From Roseococcus suduntuyensis (GTDB taxonomy: Bacteria > Pseudomonadota > Alphaproteobacteria > Acetobacterales > Acetobacteraceae), in NCBI RefSeq assembly GCF_014196305.1, contig NZ_JACIDJ010000001.1, forward strand, positions 124,001-188,000: a DNA stretch of 64,000 nt, given 5' to 3'. Below, piece after piece: positions 27,479 through 35,763 of the stretch. The notes beneath the pieces were generated by a model, which saw nothing but the letters and a program-made list of their open reading frames with translations, was not told the DNA's origin and ran no database searches. The translations under genes and the position numbers were made by a program. Numbering within the stretch: the first letter of the stretch is position 1; each line of letters opens with the position of its first letter.

Positions 27479-28089
27479 CGCGCGGGCGCGCGGCGCTCGC
27501 CTGGGTCGGACTGGCCCTCGCCCTGGCAGTCCCGCTGGTGGTCGCGGCGAGAAGCCCGCTGCTGGCCTGGCGCGAGCCCATCTACATCGCGGCCGGCATG
27601 GCCGGCGTGGTGGGGCTGGGGCTGCTGCTGGTGCAGCCGCTTCTGGCCGGCGGCCATTTGCCGGGGCTGCGCCTGATGGCCTCGCGGCGGCTGCACGCCT
27701 GGGTGGGCGCGGGGCTCGTCCTGGCCGTGGTGCTGCATGTGGCGGGGCTGTGGCTGACCAGCCCACCCGATGTGGTGGATGCGCTGCTGTTCCGTTCGCC
27801 CACGCCCTTCTCGGCCTGGGGCGTGGTGGCCATGTGGGCGGTCTTCGGCGCGGCGCTGCTCGCGCTGCTGCGCCGGCGGCTGCGACCGCTGCTCTGGCGG
27901 CTGTGCCATGTCACACTGGCCGCCATCATCGTGCTGGGCACCGTGGTCCATGCCTGGCTGGTGGATGGCACCATGGGCACCCTGTCCAAGGCCATGCTCT
28001 GCCTGCTGGTGCTGGCGGCGGCGGCCAGGGCGGTGCACGAGGCGCGGCTGCCCGCCGCGCTGCGCCGTCTTGGCCGGCGGGGCGGATGA
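27475..28089 (+). CDS. Ferric-reductase-like transmembrane protein
   Basis: This 204-residue protein has about six predicted helices. Histidines lie inside them at RRLHAWVGAGLVLAVVLHVAGLWL, LWRLCHVTLAAIIVLGTVVHAWL, the b-type haem pattern of the ferric reductase-like transmembrane domain (YedZ/NOX type). No flavin or NAD domain is attached, so it needs a partner for electrons. It begins with GTG inside the stop of the preceding exported dioxygenase-like gene. A role in passing electrons across the membrane to that periplasmic partner is inferred only. Confidence 0.75.
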   Translation: MTRGRAALAWVGLALALAVPLVVAARSPLLAWREPIYIAAGMAGVVGLGLLLVQPLLAGGHLPGLRLMASRRLHAWVGAGLVLAVVLHVAGLWLTSPPDVVDALLFRSPTPFSAWGVVAMWAVFGAALLALLRRRLRPLLWRLCHVTLAAIIVLGTVVHAWLVDGTMGTLSKAMLCLLVLAAAARAVHEARLPAALRRLGRRGG

Positions 28090-28162
28090 GGCGCCTAAGC
28101 CCTTGAGCGGCGATGCCTTCGCCCGCTAGCCTTCCGGCAATTCCATCCCGGAGACTCCAAGA

Positions 28163-29776
28163 ATGCTTCGTCGCGACATCCTGGCCGGCGGTGCCGCCCT
28201 GGCGGGCGCAGCCGCCCTGCCGCGCTTCGCCATCGCCCAGCCCGCCCGCAACCGCGTGCTGCGCTACGTGCCCCACGCCAACCCCGGCAACATAGACCCC
28301 TTCACCAACACCGCCTTCGTGGCGCGCGACCACGCCTTCCTGGTCTATGACCAGCTCTACGGCATGGACGAGCAGTTCCGCCCGCAGCCGCAGATGGTCC
28401 AGGGCCATGTCGTCGAGAATGACGGCCTGCTCTGGCGCTTCACCCTGCGCGAGGGGCTGAAGTTCCATGATGGTTCCGCCGTGCGCGGGCGCGACTGCAT
28501 CGCCTCCATCCGCCGCTGGGGCCGCCGCGACGCCTTCGGCCAGGTGCTGATGTCGCGGGTGGCCGACATGACGGAGGAGAGCGACCGCGTCTTCTCCATC
28601 CGGCTGGAGAAGCCCTTCCCCAAGATGCTCGAAGCCTTCTCGAAGGTGACGACGAGCTGCCTCTTCGTCCTGCCCGAACGGCTGGCGAATGTGGACCCCT
28701 TCACCAACATCACCGAGGCCGTGGGCAGCGGCCCCTATCGCTTCGTGCAGAACGAATGGGTGCCGGGCTCCTCGCTCGCCTACACGCGCAACCCGGACTA
28801 TGTGCCGGTGTCCAGCGGCACGCCCTCCATGACGGCCGGCCCCAAGGTGGCGCATTTCGACCGCGTGGAATGGCGCATCATCCCCGACCACTCCACCGCC
28901 GCCGCCGCCCTGCAATCGGGCGAGATCGACTGGTGGGAGCAGCCGACGGCGGACCTGTTCCCGCTGTTCCTGCGCGGCGCCAATGCGCGCAACATCGGCG
29001 TGGACATCATCAACAACACGGGGCTGATCGGCATCTTCCGCCCCAACCACGCGACCGAGCCCTTCAACAACCCCGCCGTGCGCCGCGCGGTGCTGACCGC
29101 CATCAACCAGATGGACTTCATGACGGCCGTCATCGGCCAGACGGGCATCGAGGGCCGGCCCGATCTGCGGCGCGAGGGCATCGGCTATTTCGCCCCGGAA
29201 TCCCCCTCCGCCTCCGCGGTCGGCCTGGACCGGATGCAGAAGAGCGTGGAGGCCGCGCGCGCGGCGCTCCAGGCGGCCGGCGCGATGGGCGCGCGCCTGG
29301 TGCTGCTGAACGCGACGGACCTTTCCTCCATCAACGCCGCCACCCTGGTGGGCGCCGACCTGTTCCGGCGGATGGGCTTCAACGTGGACCTCGTCTCCAC
29401 CGACTGGGGCACGCTGGTGGCCCGCCGCGCCAGCCGCAACCCGCTGGACCAGGGCGGCTGGAGCGGCTTCTTCACCTTCTGGTCCGGCGTGGACCATTGG
29501 AACCCCGCAAGCCACGCCTCCATCCGCGGGCATGGCGCCAATGCCTGGCCCGGCTGGCCCGAGATCCCCGCCATGGAAGCGCAGCGCGACGCCTGGTTCG
29601 ACGCGCCCAATGACGCGGCGGCGCTGGCGGCGACGACGGAGATGCAGCGCATCGCCTTCGACGAGGTGCCCTATGTGCCGACCGGCATGTACTACCAGCC
29701 CACCGCCTTCCGCCGCAGCCTGACGGGCATGCTGAAGGGCCAGCCGCCGCTGTTCTGGAATATCCGTCGCGCCTGA
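28163..29776 (+). CDS. Peptide/nickel-type ABC transporter substrate-binding protein
   Basis: This 537-residue exported protein belongs to the SBP_bac_5 (DppA/OppA) family. A twin-arginine-type signal (MLRRDILAGGAALAGAAALPRFAIAQ) is followed by the family core: LRYVPHANPGNIDPF, WRFTLREGLKFHDG, VGSGPYRFVQNEWVPGSSLAYTRNPDY and GYFAPES. No permease or ATPase genes adjoin it, so it must use a transporter encoded elsewhere, or act in sensing. Its stop codon lies inside the first unit of a 24-bp tandem array. Confidence 0.88.
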   Translation: MLRRDILAGGAALAGAAALPRFAIAQPARNRVLRYVPHANPGNIDPFTNTAFVARDHAFLVYDQLYGMDEQFRPQPQMVQGHVVENDGLLWRFTLREGLKFHDGSAVRGRDCIASIRRWGRRDAFGQVLMSRVADMTEESDRVFSIRLEKPFPKMLEAFSKVTTSCLFVLPERLANVDPFTNITEAVGSGPYRFVQNEWVPGSSLAYTRNPDYVPVSSGTPSMTAGPKVAHFDRVEWRIIPDHSTAAAALQSGEIDWWEQPTADLFPLFLRGANARNIGVDIINNTGLIGIFRPNHATEPFNNPAVRRAVLTAINQMDFMTAVIGQTGIEGRPDLRREGIGYFAPESPSASAVGLDRMQKSVEAARAALQAAGAMGARLVLLNATDLSSINAATLVGADLFRRMGFNVDLVSTDWGTLVARRASRNPLDQGGWSGFFTFWSGVDHWNPASHASIRGHGANAWPGWPEIPAMEAQRDAWFDAPNDAAALAATTEMQRIAFDEVPYVPTGMYYQPTAFRRSLTGMLKGQPPLFWNIRRA

Positions 29777-29910
29777 GGCGCGCGGGGAAAGGGCGCCTGA
29801 GGCGCGCGGAGGAAAGGCGCCTGAGGCGCGCGGGGAAAGGGCGCCTGAGGCGCGCGGAGGAAGAGCGCCTGAGGCGCGCGGGGAAAGGGCGCCTGAGGCG
29901 CGCGGGGCCG
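29770..29910. repeat. Six-copy 24-bp tandem repeat with a palindromic core
   Basis: The core CGCCTGAGGCGCGCGG recurs at 29770, 29794, 29818, 29842, 29866 and 29890, always 24 bases apart. Each unit contains the palindrome GCCTGAGGC extended by G/C, followed by a GGGGAAAGG- or GGAGGAA-type spacer. Because 24 is a multiple of three, an open frame persists through the array on the minus strand, but the first copy also carries the stop codon of the binding-protein gene. Slippage-driven expansion is likely. Confidence 0.92.
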
Positions 29911-29921
29911 GCCGCGCCGGC

Positions 29922-30407
29922 TCAGCGCCGGGCGCGGCGTCCCGCCTTGCGCTTGGCAGCAGCCTTTGGCCGCTTCGGCGGGGCCTTGGGCCGTTGGGGC
30001 GGCGCTTTGGGCCGCTGCGCGGCAGGGGCCTCGGCCCGCTTCAGCGGCGGGGCGGGCGGCAAAGGTTGCGGCGCGGGCATGCCCTCCGGCCCGGCATAGC
30101 GCTGGAGCGTCGCGCCGGCGGCGAGGTGCGGATAGGCCTGGGCGCCCTTCGGCCATGTCCGCGCGAAGGAGGTGACCTCGGCCTGGTCCTGGCGACGGAT
30201 GGTCTGGACCAGCAGCGACACCGCCTGCGCGGGCCGCAGCCGCTGCTGGCGCAGCAGATGCAGGTGCCATTCGCGCGTGCGCAGCGGGCACCAGTCCACC
30301 AGGGCTTCCTGCAAGGCACGGCGCACCTCGCCGGGCAGCTCCTCATAAGCCCGGTAGGGGTCGCCCTTCAGCTTGCTGTAGGGCTTGGTGGCCATGCTGT
30401 TGTCCAT
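29922..30407 (-). CDS. Small protein with basic Pro-Ala-Lys-rich tail (DUF6525-like)
   Basis: This 161-residue protein has a conserved-looking N-terminal domain (KLKGDPYRAYEELPGEVRRALQEALVDWCPLRTREWHLHLLRQQRLRPAQAVSLLVQTI). A low-complexity tail of PKAPPQRPKAPPKRPKAAAKRKAGRRARR follows. The first part resembles alphaproteobacterial DUF6525 proteins, by recollection only. The tail resembles histone H1-like or nucleic-acid-binding extensions. The start could be the ATG at 30407 or the one at 30395. The 24-bp array ends about a dozen bases beyond its stop. Confidence 0.6.
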   Translation of the reverse strand: MDNSMATKPYSKLKGDPYRAYEELPGEVRRALQEALVDWCPLRTREWHLHLLRQQRLRPAQAVSLLVQTIRRQDQAEVTSFARTWPKGAQAYPHLAAGATLQRYAGPEGMPAPQPLPPAPPLKRAEAPAAQRPKAPPQRPKAPPKRPKAAAKRKAGRRARR

Positions 30408-30423
30408 GGCCGGCTTCTAGCGG

Positions 30424-30452
30424 CTGATCGGCCTCGGTGGAATTGCCGAAGA
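30424..30452. repeat. Dispersed palindromic repeat copy
   Basis: CTGATCGGCCTCGG at 30424-30437 and CCGAAGACGGGGATCAG ending at 30452 form an imperfect dyad. The flanks (AGCGG before, CCTCTCGGCAACGCCCTA after) closely match the copy at 8500-8555. It lies between two genes transcribed leftward. Confidence 0.7.
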
Positions 30453-30547
30453 CGGGGATCAGCCTCTCGGCAACGCCCTACAAAGCCTGGGGCGCGGGGA
30501 AACCGCCGCGCCCCACCGCCCGCCGCGTGGCACCCATGCGGCGCGGC

Positions 30548-31414
30548 TCAGCCGGTCTCCGCCCAGCGGCGCTCGAAGGCGTGCACCTCGGGGAAGCCCA
30601 TGATCTCCGTCAGCGTCTTGAAGTCGAACACGGGCACGGGGGCGTCGAGGCTGCTGCCCGTCGTGGTCAGGTGGCGGTACATCCCGTCCAGCACCGCGGC
30701 GGTGGAGAGGAAGCCCGCGGCCGGATAGATCGCGACCTGGAAGCCCAGCTCCGCGAGGCGCGCGCGCGGCAGCACCGGCGTCTTGCCGCCCTCCACGATG
30801 TTGGCGAGCAGCGGCTGGTGGAAGGCGCGGCCGATGGCCTCCATCTCCGCCTCGCTCTCAGGGCTTTCGACGAAAAGGATGTCGGCGCCGGCCTTCGCGA
30901 AGGCCTCCGCGCGGCGCAGCGCCTCATCAAGCCCAAGCGAGGTGCGCGCATCGGTGCGCGCGATGATGAGGAAATCCGCGGAGGACCGGCTGTCGGCCGC
31001 CACCTCGATCTTGCGGACCATGTCGGCCAGCGGGATCACGCGGCGGCCGGGCGTGTGCCCGCATTTCTTCGGGAATTCCTGGTCCTCGAGCTGAATGGCG
31101 GCGATGCCGGCCGCCTCATAGCCACGCACCGTGTGGCGCACGTTGAGCAGCCCGCCATAGCCGGTGTCCGCGTCGGCGATGACCGGGGCCTTGGAGAATT
31201 CGGCGATGCGCCGCGCGCGGTCCAGCATCTCGGTGTAGGTCGCAAGCCCCGCATCGGGCAGGCCCAGCGCCGAGGCCACCACGCCGAAGCCGGTCATGTA
31301 GGTGGCTTCCGCGCCGTGCTGGTTCAGCATGTGCGTCGAGATCAGGTCGAAGACGCCGGGGGCGATGAGGCATTTGCCCCGGGCGAGAAGGGGCTTCAGC
31401 GGCGTTCGGGGCAT
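30548..31414 (-). CDS. Isocitrate lyase / PEP mutase superfamily lyase
   Basis: This 288-residue TIM-barrel enzyme has the superfamily signature KKCGH (residues 116-120) and the magnesium-binding DADTGYG (81-87). ICL/PEPM members cleave or form C-C or P-C bonds in 2-methylisocitrate, oxaloacetate, dimethylmalate or phosphonopyruvate. The length fits the methylisocitrate-lyase/oxaloacetate-decarboxylase-like group. AGGAGGAAAAC precedes the ATG, an excellent ribosome site. It is divergent from a GntR regulator, with a perfect palindrome between them. The natural substrate is not clear. Confidence 0.85.
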   Translation of the reverse strand: MPRTPLKPLLARGKCLIAPGVFDLISTHMLNQHGAEATYMTGFGVVASALGLPDAGLATYTEMLDRARRIAEFSKAPVIADADTGYGGLLNVRHTVRGYEAAGIAAIQLEDQEFPKKCGHTPGRRVIPLADMVRKIEVAADSRSSADFLIIARTDARTSLGLDEALRRAEAFAKAGADILFVESPESEAEMEAIGRAFHQPLLANIVEGGKTPVLPRARLAELGFQVAIYPAAGFLSTAAVLDGMYRHLTTTGSSLDAPVPVFDFKTLTEIMGFPEVHAFERRWAETG

Positions 31415-31462
31415 GTTTTCCTCCTGTGCGGTGCGGTCATTCACCGCTTGCGACGGGATGAC

Positions 31463-31478
31463 ACATTGCATACAATGT
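31463..31478. promoter_or_regulatory. GntR-type operator palindrome between the lyase and the GntR gene
   Basis: ACATTG-CATA-CAATGT is a perfect 16-base palindrome in the divergent promoter, 49 bases from the lyase start codon. A closely related sequence lies at 32223-32238, just after the GntR gene and before the ABC operon. Size and AT-rich centre fit FadR/FCD-type GntR operators. Confidence 0.7.
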
Positions 31479-31536
31479 CGGTATCCATCGATCGCGCAAG
31501 GGGGAAACGAACACTCCTCGCATGACGGGAGAAGGC

Positions 31537-32205
31537 ATGGCGACCGCGCGTGAACAGGCCTACCTGACCCTGCGCCGGCGGCTGGCGGATGGCACCTACG
31601 CACCCGGCTCGCACCTGCGCGAGGAAGAGCTGGCCGCCCAGCTCGGCGTCAGCCGCACGCCTGTGCGAGAGGCGCTGCGGCGCTTGGATGCCGAAGGCTG
31701 GCTGCGCGTCGTGCCGAACCAGGGCGCCTTCGCCTTTGAATGGTCCGTCGCCGACATCGAGGAGATCTTCGACCTTCGCGCGCTGCTGGAAGCCCACGCG
31801 GTGGAGCATGCCGCGACCGCGCCCGACCAGCGTGGCCTGGATGCCATGAAAGCCGCCTGCGAGCTGGCCGAACGCGCATTTCCAGGCGGCGATCTCGCGG
31901 CGCTGGAGGTGATCTCGGACGCCAATGTCCGCTTCCACCGCGCCATCTGGGAGATGAGCGGCCAGGCGCGCTGCCGCACCATCCTGCAAAGCCTGGCCAT
32001 GCCGCCGATGATGCTGCGCAACTTCCGCAACTTCGACGCGGCCGGGCTGCGCCGCAGCCTGGACCAGCACCGGGAGATGCTCACGGCGATCATCGCCGGC
32101 AACGCGGCCTGGGCGGGGGCCGTCATGCGCGCCCATGTGCAGGCGGGGCGCGCCGTGTTCCTGAATGCCGTGGTCCATGGCGAGGCCGCGGCGGTGGCGG
32201 CATGA
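31537..32205 (+). CDS. GntR-family (FCD domain) transcriptional regulator
   Basis: This 222-residue regulator has an N-terminal GntR winged helix (YLTLRRRLADGTYAPGSHLREEELAAQLGVSRTPVREALRRLDAEGWL). Its FCD ligand domain shows IEEIFDLRALLEAHAVEHAA, FHRAIWEMSGQARC and LDQHREMLTAIIAGNAAWAGAVMRAHV, with the metal-binding histidines usual in this class. The ATG at 31537 follows GGGAGAAGGC; an upstream ATG at 31522 lacks such a site. FCD regulators sense small organic acids, which fits the adjacent lyase and transport genes it probably controls. Confidence 0.9.
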   Translation: MATAREQAYLTLRRRLADGTYAPGSHLREEELAAQLGVSRTPVREALRRLDAEGWLRVVPNQGAFAFEWSVADIEEIFDLRALLEAHAVEHAATAPDQRGLDAMKAACELAERAFPGGDLAALEVISDANVRFHRAIWEMSGQARCRTILQSLAMPPMMLRNFRNFDAAGLRRSLDQHREMLTAIIAGNAAWAGAVMRAHVQAGRAVFLNAVVHGEAAAVAA

Positions 32206-32222
32206 CGCCCGCCGCGCACCTC

Positions 32223-32238
32223 ACATTGGATACAAAAT
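32223..32238. promoter_or_regulatory. Second GntR-type operator-like site before the ABC operon
   Basis: ACATTG-GATA-CAAAAT repeats the left half and spacer length of the palindrome at 31463-31478, with two changes in the right half. It lies 17 bases after the GntR stop codon and 132 bases before the binding-protein gene, so it probably serves the ABC operon promoter. Confidence 0.55.
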
Positions 32239-32369
32239 GACCTGCCCAGCCTGGCAGAGGCCCTCGCCTGCGGCGCGGTGCGGCGCGCGCTGGCCGCGCG
32301 ATTGGCCAGGGAAACTCCGGCCCGACCTTCCGGCCGCCGAGGACATCGACAAGACGGGAGAGCAGAAAG

Positions 32370-33926
32370 ATGGGTGACACGAGGATGCCGGCGGGAATGG
32401 GACGCCGTGGAATGCTGGCGGCCGGCGCCGGGCTGGGGCTCGGCGGGGCCTTCGGCTCGCCGGTGCTGGCGCAGGGCGCGCGGACGCTGCGCGTGCGCTT
32501 CGGCGCGGATGTCTCGCAGCTGGACCCGGCGCGGATCTTCCAGAACGAGAACCAGTCGGTCGCGAGCCACATCTACAGCGGCCTCGTCCAATACGACCAG
32601 GCGACCAACGCCATCGTGCCCGACCTCGCGGCCAGCCATGAAGTCTCGGCCGATGGCACGGCCTGGACCTTCCGCCTGCGACCCGGCGTCACCTGGCACA
32701 AGAATTTCGGCGCCCTCACCTCCGACGACGTGAAGTTCTCGCTGGATCGCGTGCTCGACCCCGCCACGGGCAGCCTGTACCGCGGCCAGCTGGCCAGCGT
32801 GCGCGAGGTGCAGGCGCCCGACCCGATGACGGTCCGCATCGTGCTGAACGAGGCGAATTCCGGCTTCCTGCACAAGCTCTGCGCCTTCAACCAGGGCTGG
32901 ATCGTCTCGCGCCGCGCCGTCACCGAGATCGGCGAGCGGTACAGCATGAACCCAATCGGCACCGGGCCCTTCGTGTTCGACCGCTGGACCCCCGGCAGCG
33001 ATGTGCGCCTCACCGCGAACCCGGATTACTTCGCCGGCGCCTCCACGCTGACCGATGTCGTCTTCCGCATCGTGCGCGACGAGACGGCGGCGGCCATCGC
33101 CCTCGAAAACCGCGAGCTGGACGTCTTCTACGCGCTGCAATCGCCCGACGTGATCGAGCGCCTGCGCCGCGCGGGCGGCGTCACCGTGCTGGACCGTCCG
33201 GCGAACAACACCGTGAACCTGGTGCTGAACACCACAGTCGGGCCGCTGCGCGACGTGCGGGTGCGCCGCGCCATGGCGCATGCGATGAACCGCAAGGCGC
33301 TGGTGGACGGGTTCTTCCGCGGCACGAAGTTCGAGGCGACCAGCGTGCTGACCTCGACCTTCCAGGAATTCACCGAGGAGGACGTACCGCGCTACGCCTT
33401 CGACCCTGCCCGCGCCCGCGCCCTGCTACGCGAGGCGGGGGCCCCGAACTTCCGCTTCGAGATCACGACGGTGGGCCTCAACCCCTTCGACCGCTTCCCC
33501 GTCGCCCTGGCCAATGACCTGCAGCAGGTGGGCATCCAGGCCACGGTGCGCGTGCTGGAACGCGGGGCCTATGTGCAGGCGCGCAGCAGCGGCAACGTGC
33601 AATCCTGCGTCACCGCCGTGGTCGGCCCGCCCGATCCGGACAGCCCGCTGGTCACGCTCTACCACACGCGCAGCCACCCACCGGGCCTCAACACCTCGCG
33701 CTACGACCGGGCGGACGACCTGCTGGCGGAAGCCGCGCGCGCGCCCGACCTGGTGGCGCGCAAGGCGGCCTATGCGCGCCTGCTCCGCCAGACCATGGAG
33801 GACCTGCCCGTGATCCCGCTCTACGCGGACCGGCTGTTCATCGCGCATGGCCCCACCGTGCAGGGCTTCGTGCAGAACAGCCTGTTCACGGTGAACGTCT
33901 CCCCGGTCTCGCTGCGCGGCGCCTGA
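32370..33926 (+). CDS. Peptide-type ABC transporter substrate-binding protein (operon gene 1)
   Basis: This 518-residue SBP_bac_5 protein has an export signal (GRRGMLAAGAGLGLGGAFGSPVLAQG). Family segments are visible: RFGADVSQLDPARIFQNENQSVASHIYSGLVQYD, WTFRLRPGVTWHKNFGALTSDDVKFSLDRV, IGTGPFVFDRW. GGGAGAGCAGAAAG precedes the ATG. It is the first gene of a six-to-seven gene unit and overlaps the first permease by one base (TGATG). The ligand is unknown; the downstream amidohydrolase-type enzyme hints at an amide or short peptide-like compound. Confidence 0.9.
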   Translation: MGDTRMPAGMGRRGMLAAGAGLGLGGAFGSPVLAQGARTLRVRFGADVSQLDPARIFQNENQSVASHIYSGLVQYDQATNAIVPDLAASHEVSADGTAWTFRLRPGVTWHKNFGALTSDDVKFSLDRVLDPATGSLYRGQLASVREVQAPDPMTVRIVLNEANSGFLHKLCAFNQGWIVSRRAVTEIGERYSMNPIGTGPFVFDRWTPGSDVRLTANPDYFAGASTLTDVVFRIVRDETAAAIALENRELDVFYALQSPDVIERLRRAGGVTVLDRPANNTVNLVLNTTVGPLRDVRVRRAMAHAMNRKALVDGFFRGTKFEATSVLTSTFQEFTEEDVPRYAFDPARARALLREAGAPNFRFEITTVGLNPFDRFPVALANDLQQVGIQATVRVLERGAYVQARSSGNVQSCVTAVVGPPDPDSPLVTLYHTRSHPPGLNTSRYDRADDLLAEAARAPDLVARKAAYARLLRQTMEDLPVIPLYADRLFIAHGPTVQGFVQNSLFTVNVSPVSLRGA

Positions 33927-34867
33927 TGGTCGGCCATGTCGCCCGCTGCGTGGGGCAGCTCGCGGTGGCCCTGCTGGGCATCGTCACGGTGGCCTTCTTC
34001 CTGATGCGGGCCATCCCCGGCGACCCCGCGCTGTACATGCTGGGCGACTTCGCCACCACCGAGGCGCTCGCGGCCCTGCGCGCGCGCCTCGGCCTCGACC
34101 TGCCGGTGTGGCAGCAATACGGAGTGTTCCTGCTGCGCGCCGTGCAGGGCGACCTCGGCACCTCCGTGGTGACGGGGGAGCCCGCGCTGCGCGAGATCCT
34201 GGCCTCGGTGCCGCCCTCGGCCGCACTGGCCGTGGCCGGCATGGCCATCGCGGTCGTCTTCGGCGTGCCGCTCGGCATCATCGCCGCCGTGCGCCAGGGC
34301 AGCGCGGTGGATGTGGGGGTGATGCTGCTGGCGCTGGGCGGCATTTCCTTCCCGGTCTTCTGGGTGGGCATCGTGGCCATCCTCACCTTCTCGCACGCGC
34401 TGGGCCTGTTCCCGGCGCTGGGCGCCACGAGCGAGCCGGGCTTCTGGAAGGGGCTGCACCACTTGGCGCTGCCCGCGCTGGTGCTGGGGCTTTCGGTCGC
34501 GGCCTATATCGCGCGGCTGACGCGCTCGGCCATGCTGGAGGTGCTGGGGCAGGACCACATCCGCGTGGCCCGCGCCATGGGCGTGCCGGAGCGGCGCATC
34601 GTCTGGAAGCTCGCGCTGCGCAACGCGCTGATCCCGGTGCTGGCCGTCATCGGCGTCACCTTCGCCTGGTCGCTCGGCAACGCCATCCTGGTGGAGGCGG
34701 TGTTCAGCCGGCCGGGCCTCGGCTCCACCATCCTCAAGGCGATCCTCGCGCGGGACTACCAGCTGGTGCAGGCGGGCGTGCTGGTGCTGGCCGCCGCCGT
34801 CGTGCTGCTGAACACCGCGCTGGACCTGCTCTACGCCACCATCGACCCGAGGCTTCGCCAGCGATGA
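33926..34867 (+). CDS. ABC transporter permease, DppB/OppB type
   Basis: This 313-residue inner-membrane permease has an N-terminal helix, a periplasmic stretch (FFLMRAIPGDPALYMLGD) typical of DppB, and the EAA loop (YIARLTRSAMLEVLGQDHIRVARAMGVPERRIVWKLALRNALIPVLAVIGVTF) that contacts the ATPases. It starts one base inside the stop of the binding protein and its TGA overlaps the ATG of the second permease. Confidence 0.93.
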   Translation: MVGHVARCVGQLAVALLGIVTVAFFLMRAIPGDPALYMLGDFATTEALAALRARLGLDLPVWQQYGVFLLRAVQGDLGTSVVTGEPALREILASVPPSAALAVAGMAIAVVFGVPLGIIAAVRQGSAVDVGVMLLALGGISFPVFWVGIVAILTFSHALGLFPALGATSEPGFWKGLHHLALPALVLGLSVAAYIARLTRSAMLEVLGQDHIRVARAMGVPERRIVWKLALRNALIPVLAVIGVTFAWSLGNAILVEAVFSRPGLGSTILKAILARDYQLVQAGVLVLAAAVVLLNTALDLLYATIDPRLRQR

Positions 34868-35763
34868 GCGCCACCTTCGAAGACATCGACGCCGCGGCCG
34901 AGGCCGCCACGCGCCGCCGCGCCACCCTGCGCCGCTACGCGCGGCACCCGGGCTTCATGATCGGCGCCGCGGGCATCCTGCTGCTGTTGCTGGTGGCGAT
35001 TCTGGCCCCCTGGATCGCGCCGCATTCGCCCACCCAGACCGACCTGATGAACACCCTGGCGCCGGCCTCTTCCACCTACTGGCTGGGCACGGACCAGTTC
35101 GGGCGCTGCGTGGCCTCGCGCCTGATCCATGGCGCGCAGGTGTCGCTGCTGGTGGGCTTCTTCGTGGTGCTGATCTCGCTCAGCGCGGGCACCATCATCG
35201 GCGCGGTGGCAGGCTATGCCGGCGGCTGGCTGGAACGCGCGCTGGTGGCGGTCATCGACATCCTGCTGGCCTTCCCCTCCTTTCTGCTGGCGCTGGCGCT
35301 GGTCGCGGCGCGCGGCAACACGCTCGATTCCATCATCCTGGCGGTGGCCATCGCCTATACGCCGCGCGTGGCGGCCGTCATGCGCTCCGTCGTGCTGACC
35401 ATACGGCCGCGGCCCTTCATCGAGGCCTCGCGCGCCATCGGCCTCACGCCCTGGACGATCGTGCTGCGCCACGTCATCCCCAACGCGCTGCCGCCGGTCA
35501 TCGTCGTGGCGACCGTCAGCGCCGCGACCGCGATCCTGGCCGAGGCGGGCCTCTCCTTCCTCGGCCTCGGCGTGCAGCCGCCCACCCCCACCTGGGGCAA
35601 TGTCATCGCGGAAGGACAGACCGCCATCACCACCAATCCGCTGATCTCGCTCTCCGCCGGGCTGTGCATCGCCTTCACCGTCGTGGTGCTGAACCTGCTG
35701 GGCGACGGGCTGCGCGACACGCTCGACCCGCAGATGCGCCGCAACACGGGCAAGCTGCTGTGA
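34864..35763 (+). CDS. ABC transporter permease, DppC/OppC type
   Basis: This 299-residue permease has the DppC N-terminal feature (ARHPGFMIGAAGILLLLLVAILAPWIAPHSP, then WLGTDQFGRCVASRLIHGAQVSL) and an EAA loop near FIEASRAIGLTPWTIVLRHVIPNALPPV. It pairs with the preceding permease. The ATG at 34864 overlaps the upstream stop, and its own TGA overlaps the GTG start of the first ATPase. Confidence 0.93.
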   Translation: MSATFEDIDAAAEAATRRRATLRRYARHPGFMIGAAGILLLLLVAILAPWIAPHSPTQTDLMNTLAPASSTYWLGTDQFGRCVASRLIHGAQVSLLVGFFVVLISLSAGTIIGAVAGYAGGWLERALVAVIDILLAFPSFLLALALVAARGNTLDSIILAVAIAYTPRVAAVMRSVVLTIRPRPFIEASRAIGLTPWTIVLRHVIPNALPPVIVVATVSAATAILAEAGLSFLGLGVQPPTPTWGNVIAEGQTAITTNPLISLSAGLCIAFTVVVLNLLGDGLRDTLDPQMRRNTGKLL

